From NCBI RefSeq assembly GCF_001446935.1, contig NZ_LKKK01000002.1, positions 964,250 to 1,028,249 on the forward strand: DNA of 64,000 nt, written 5' to 3'. Positions 63,185 through 64,000 of the stretch are shown here, piece after piece. Numbering within the stretch: the first letter of the stretch is position 1; every line of letters begins with the position of its first letter. Under the pieces are notes generated by a model that searched no databases, had not been told where the DNA came from, and was given only the letters and a program-made list of their open reading frames with translations. The translations under genes were made by a program, and so were the position numbers. The stretch comes from Pseudomonas sp. TTU2014-080ASC (GTDB taxonomy: Bacteria; Pseudomonadota; Gammaproteobacteria; Pseudomonadales; Pseudomonadaceae).

Positions 63185-64000
63185 TTAGCCGGCATTACGC
63201 TGTTTAGCCAGCGTCATTGCCGTGTCTTCGATCATGTCTTCCTGACCACCGACCATGCCGCGGCGGCCCATCTCCACGAGGATTTCGCGGGCGGAAACGC
63301 CATATTTCTTCTCGGCACGTTTGGCGAACAGCAGGAAGGAACCGTACACACCTGCGTAGCCCATGGTCAGAGCGTCGCGGTCGCTGCGGATAGGGAAATC
63401 CATGATGGGGAAAACCCGGTCTTCAGCCACGTCCTGGATGCCAAATACCGACACACCGGTTTCAATGCCCATGCGATCGCATACCGCGACCAGCACTTCC
63501 ATTGGGGTGTTGCCGGCACCGGCGCCCAGGCCCGCACACGCTGCGTCGATGCGGGTAGCACCGGCGGCGATGGCGGCAATAGAGTTAGATACGCCCATGG
63601 ACAGGTTGTGGTGGCCATGGAAGCCGATTTCAGTTTCAGGCTTCAGCGCAGCACGGATAGCGGCTACGCGGGCGCTCACGTCATCCGGCAGCATGTAGCC
63701 GGCGGAGTCGGTGATGTACACGCAGTTGGCACCGTAGGACTCCATCAGCAGGGCTTGTTTGACCAGACCTTCCGGGCTGTTCATGTGCGCCATCATCAGA
63801 AATCCGACAGTATCCATGCCCAGCTTGCGGGCGAAGGTGATGTGCTGTTCAGACACATCCGCTTCGGTGCAATGCGTGGCAACACGGATGGTGTTAACCC
63901 CCAGATCGTGAGCCATTTTCAGGTGATCGACTGTGCCGATGCCGGGCAGCAGCAGGGCCGATACTTTGGCCTTTTTCATCAGCGGGATCACCGCCGAGAG
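63185..64000 (-). CDS. 4-hydroxy-2-oxovalerate aldolase, C-terminal part (runs off the window)
   Basis: The frame is open to the window edge, so 271 residues of the usual ~345 are visible. It has YITDSAGYM, the Mn-binding HGHHNLSMG and [17 protein letters not shown], as in BphI/DmpG/MhpE. It splits 4-hydroxy-2-oxoacids to pyruvate and an aldehyde that the partner dehydrogenase (upstream, outside the window) takes up. It is the last step of meta-cleavage pathways for aromatics or steroids, in keeping with the neighbouring flavin reductase. Confidence 0.94.
   Translation of the reverse strand, partial: LSAVIPLMKKAKVSALLLPGIGTVDHLKMAHDLGVNTIRVATHCTEADVSEQHITFARKLGMDTVGFLMMAHMNSPEGLVKQALLMESYGANCVYITDSAGYMLPDDVSARVAAIRAALKPETEIGFHGHHNLSMGVSNSIAAIAAGATRIDAACAGLGAGAGNTPMEVLVAVCDRMGIETGVSVFGIQDVAEDRVFPIMDFPIRSDRDALTMGYAGVYGSFLLFAKRAEKKYGVSAREILVEMGRRGMVGGQEDMIEDTAMTLAKQRNAG

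Overview
The window looks like chromosome from a gamma-proteobacterium of the genus Pseudomonas or a close relative. This rests on family content: an OprD porin, MetY, TrxC, a RimB-like retropepsin, DUF4136 lipoproteins, an OruR-type AraC regulator and a Pseudomonas-type dispersed non-coding element. No rRNA, tRNA, insertion sequence, integrase or CRISPR array was seen.

Layout. 1-1264: edge of a lipoprotein gene and an unrecognised helical protein. 1320-20190 (minus): one long, tightly overlapping aryl polyene (APE) pigment operon. It carries type II PKS parts (ketosynthases, chain-length factor, ketoreductase, dehydratases, two ACPs), an aromatic amino acid ammonia-lyase, a ligase-dehydratase fusion, methyl-, glycosyl- and acyltransferases and the export parts (LolA-like, MMPL, DUF3261). 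A flavin-dependent halogenase-like gene and a CPA2-like antiporter are coupled inside it. A cytochrome c and a small periplasmic protein lie at its end. 20394-27708: ordinary genes (ParA, universal stress protein, thioesterases, TrxC, MetY, TSUP transporter, YgeA racemase) and a dispersed non-coding element.

28100-38928: an accessory block unlike its housekeeping surroundings. A LysR gene diverges from an operon encoding an alpha-oxoamine synthase, an Fe(II)/2-oxoglutarate dioxygenase, a D-2-hydroxyacid dehydrogenase, a small membrane ORF, a UbiD decarboxylase and the UbiX prenyl-FMN synthase. A convergent MFS exporter, a second LysR gene and a GST-RidA-NTF2 operon follow. Three upstream regions in the block share the motif CATAAGA-N5-TA(A/C)TG, suggesting one regulon. 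I do not recognise this gene combination from any described pathway, and it is the best candidate here for an undescribed system. I infer a small amine- or aminoketone-derived metabolite that is hydroxylated, decarboxylated and exported, but the product is unknown and a catabolic role is possible.

38972-58392: housekeeping and envelope genes: PbpC, a diguanylate cyclase, transporters, an SDR, a RimB-like protease, DUF4136 lipoproteins, CmoM, a MazG-like enzyme, pirin, an AaeXAB-like efflux operon with an OprD porin, a MaoC hydratase, an AraC regulator and a hemerythrin. 58580-61318: a large inverse autotransporter with two LysM-like segments and calcium-binding TSP3-type repeats, followed by AT-richer, possibly decayed DNA. 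61919-64000: a two-component flavin reductase with a MarR-like tail and the end of a 4-hydroxy-2-oxovalerate aldolase gene, the edge of an aromatic or steroid meta-cleavage cluster.

Many starts were set by Shine-Dalgarno position or by ATGA-type stop/start overlaps. Names come from motifs and family knowledge; no database search was run.
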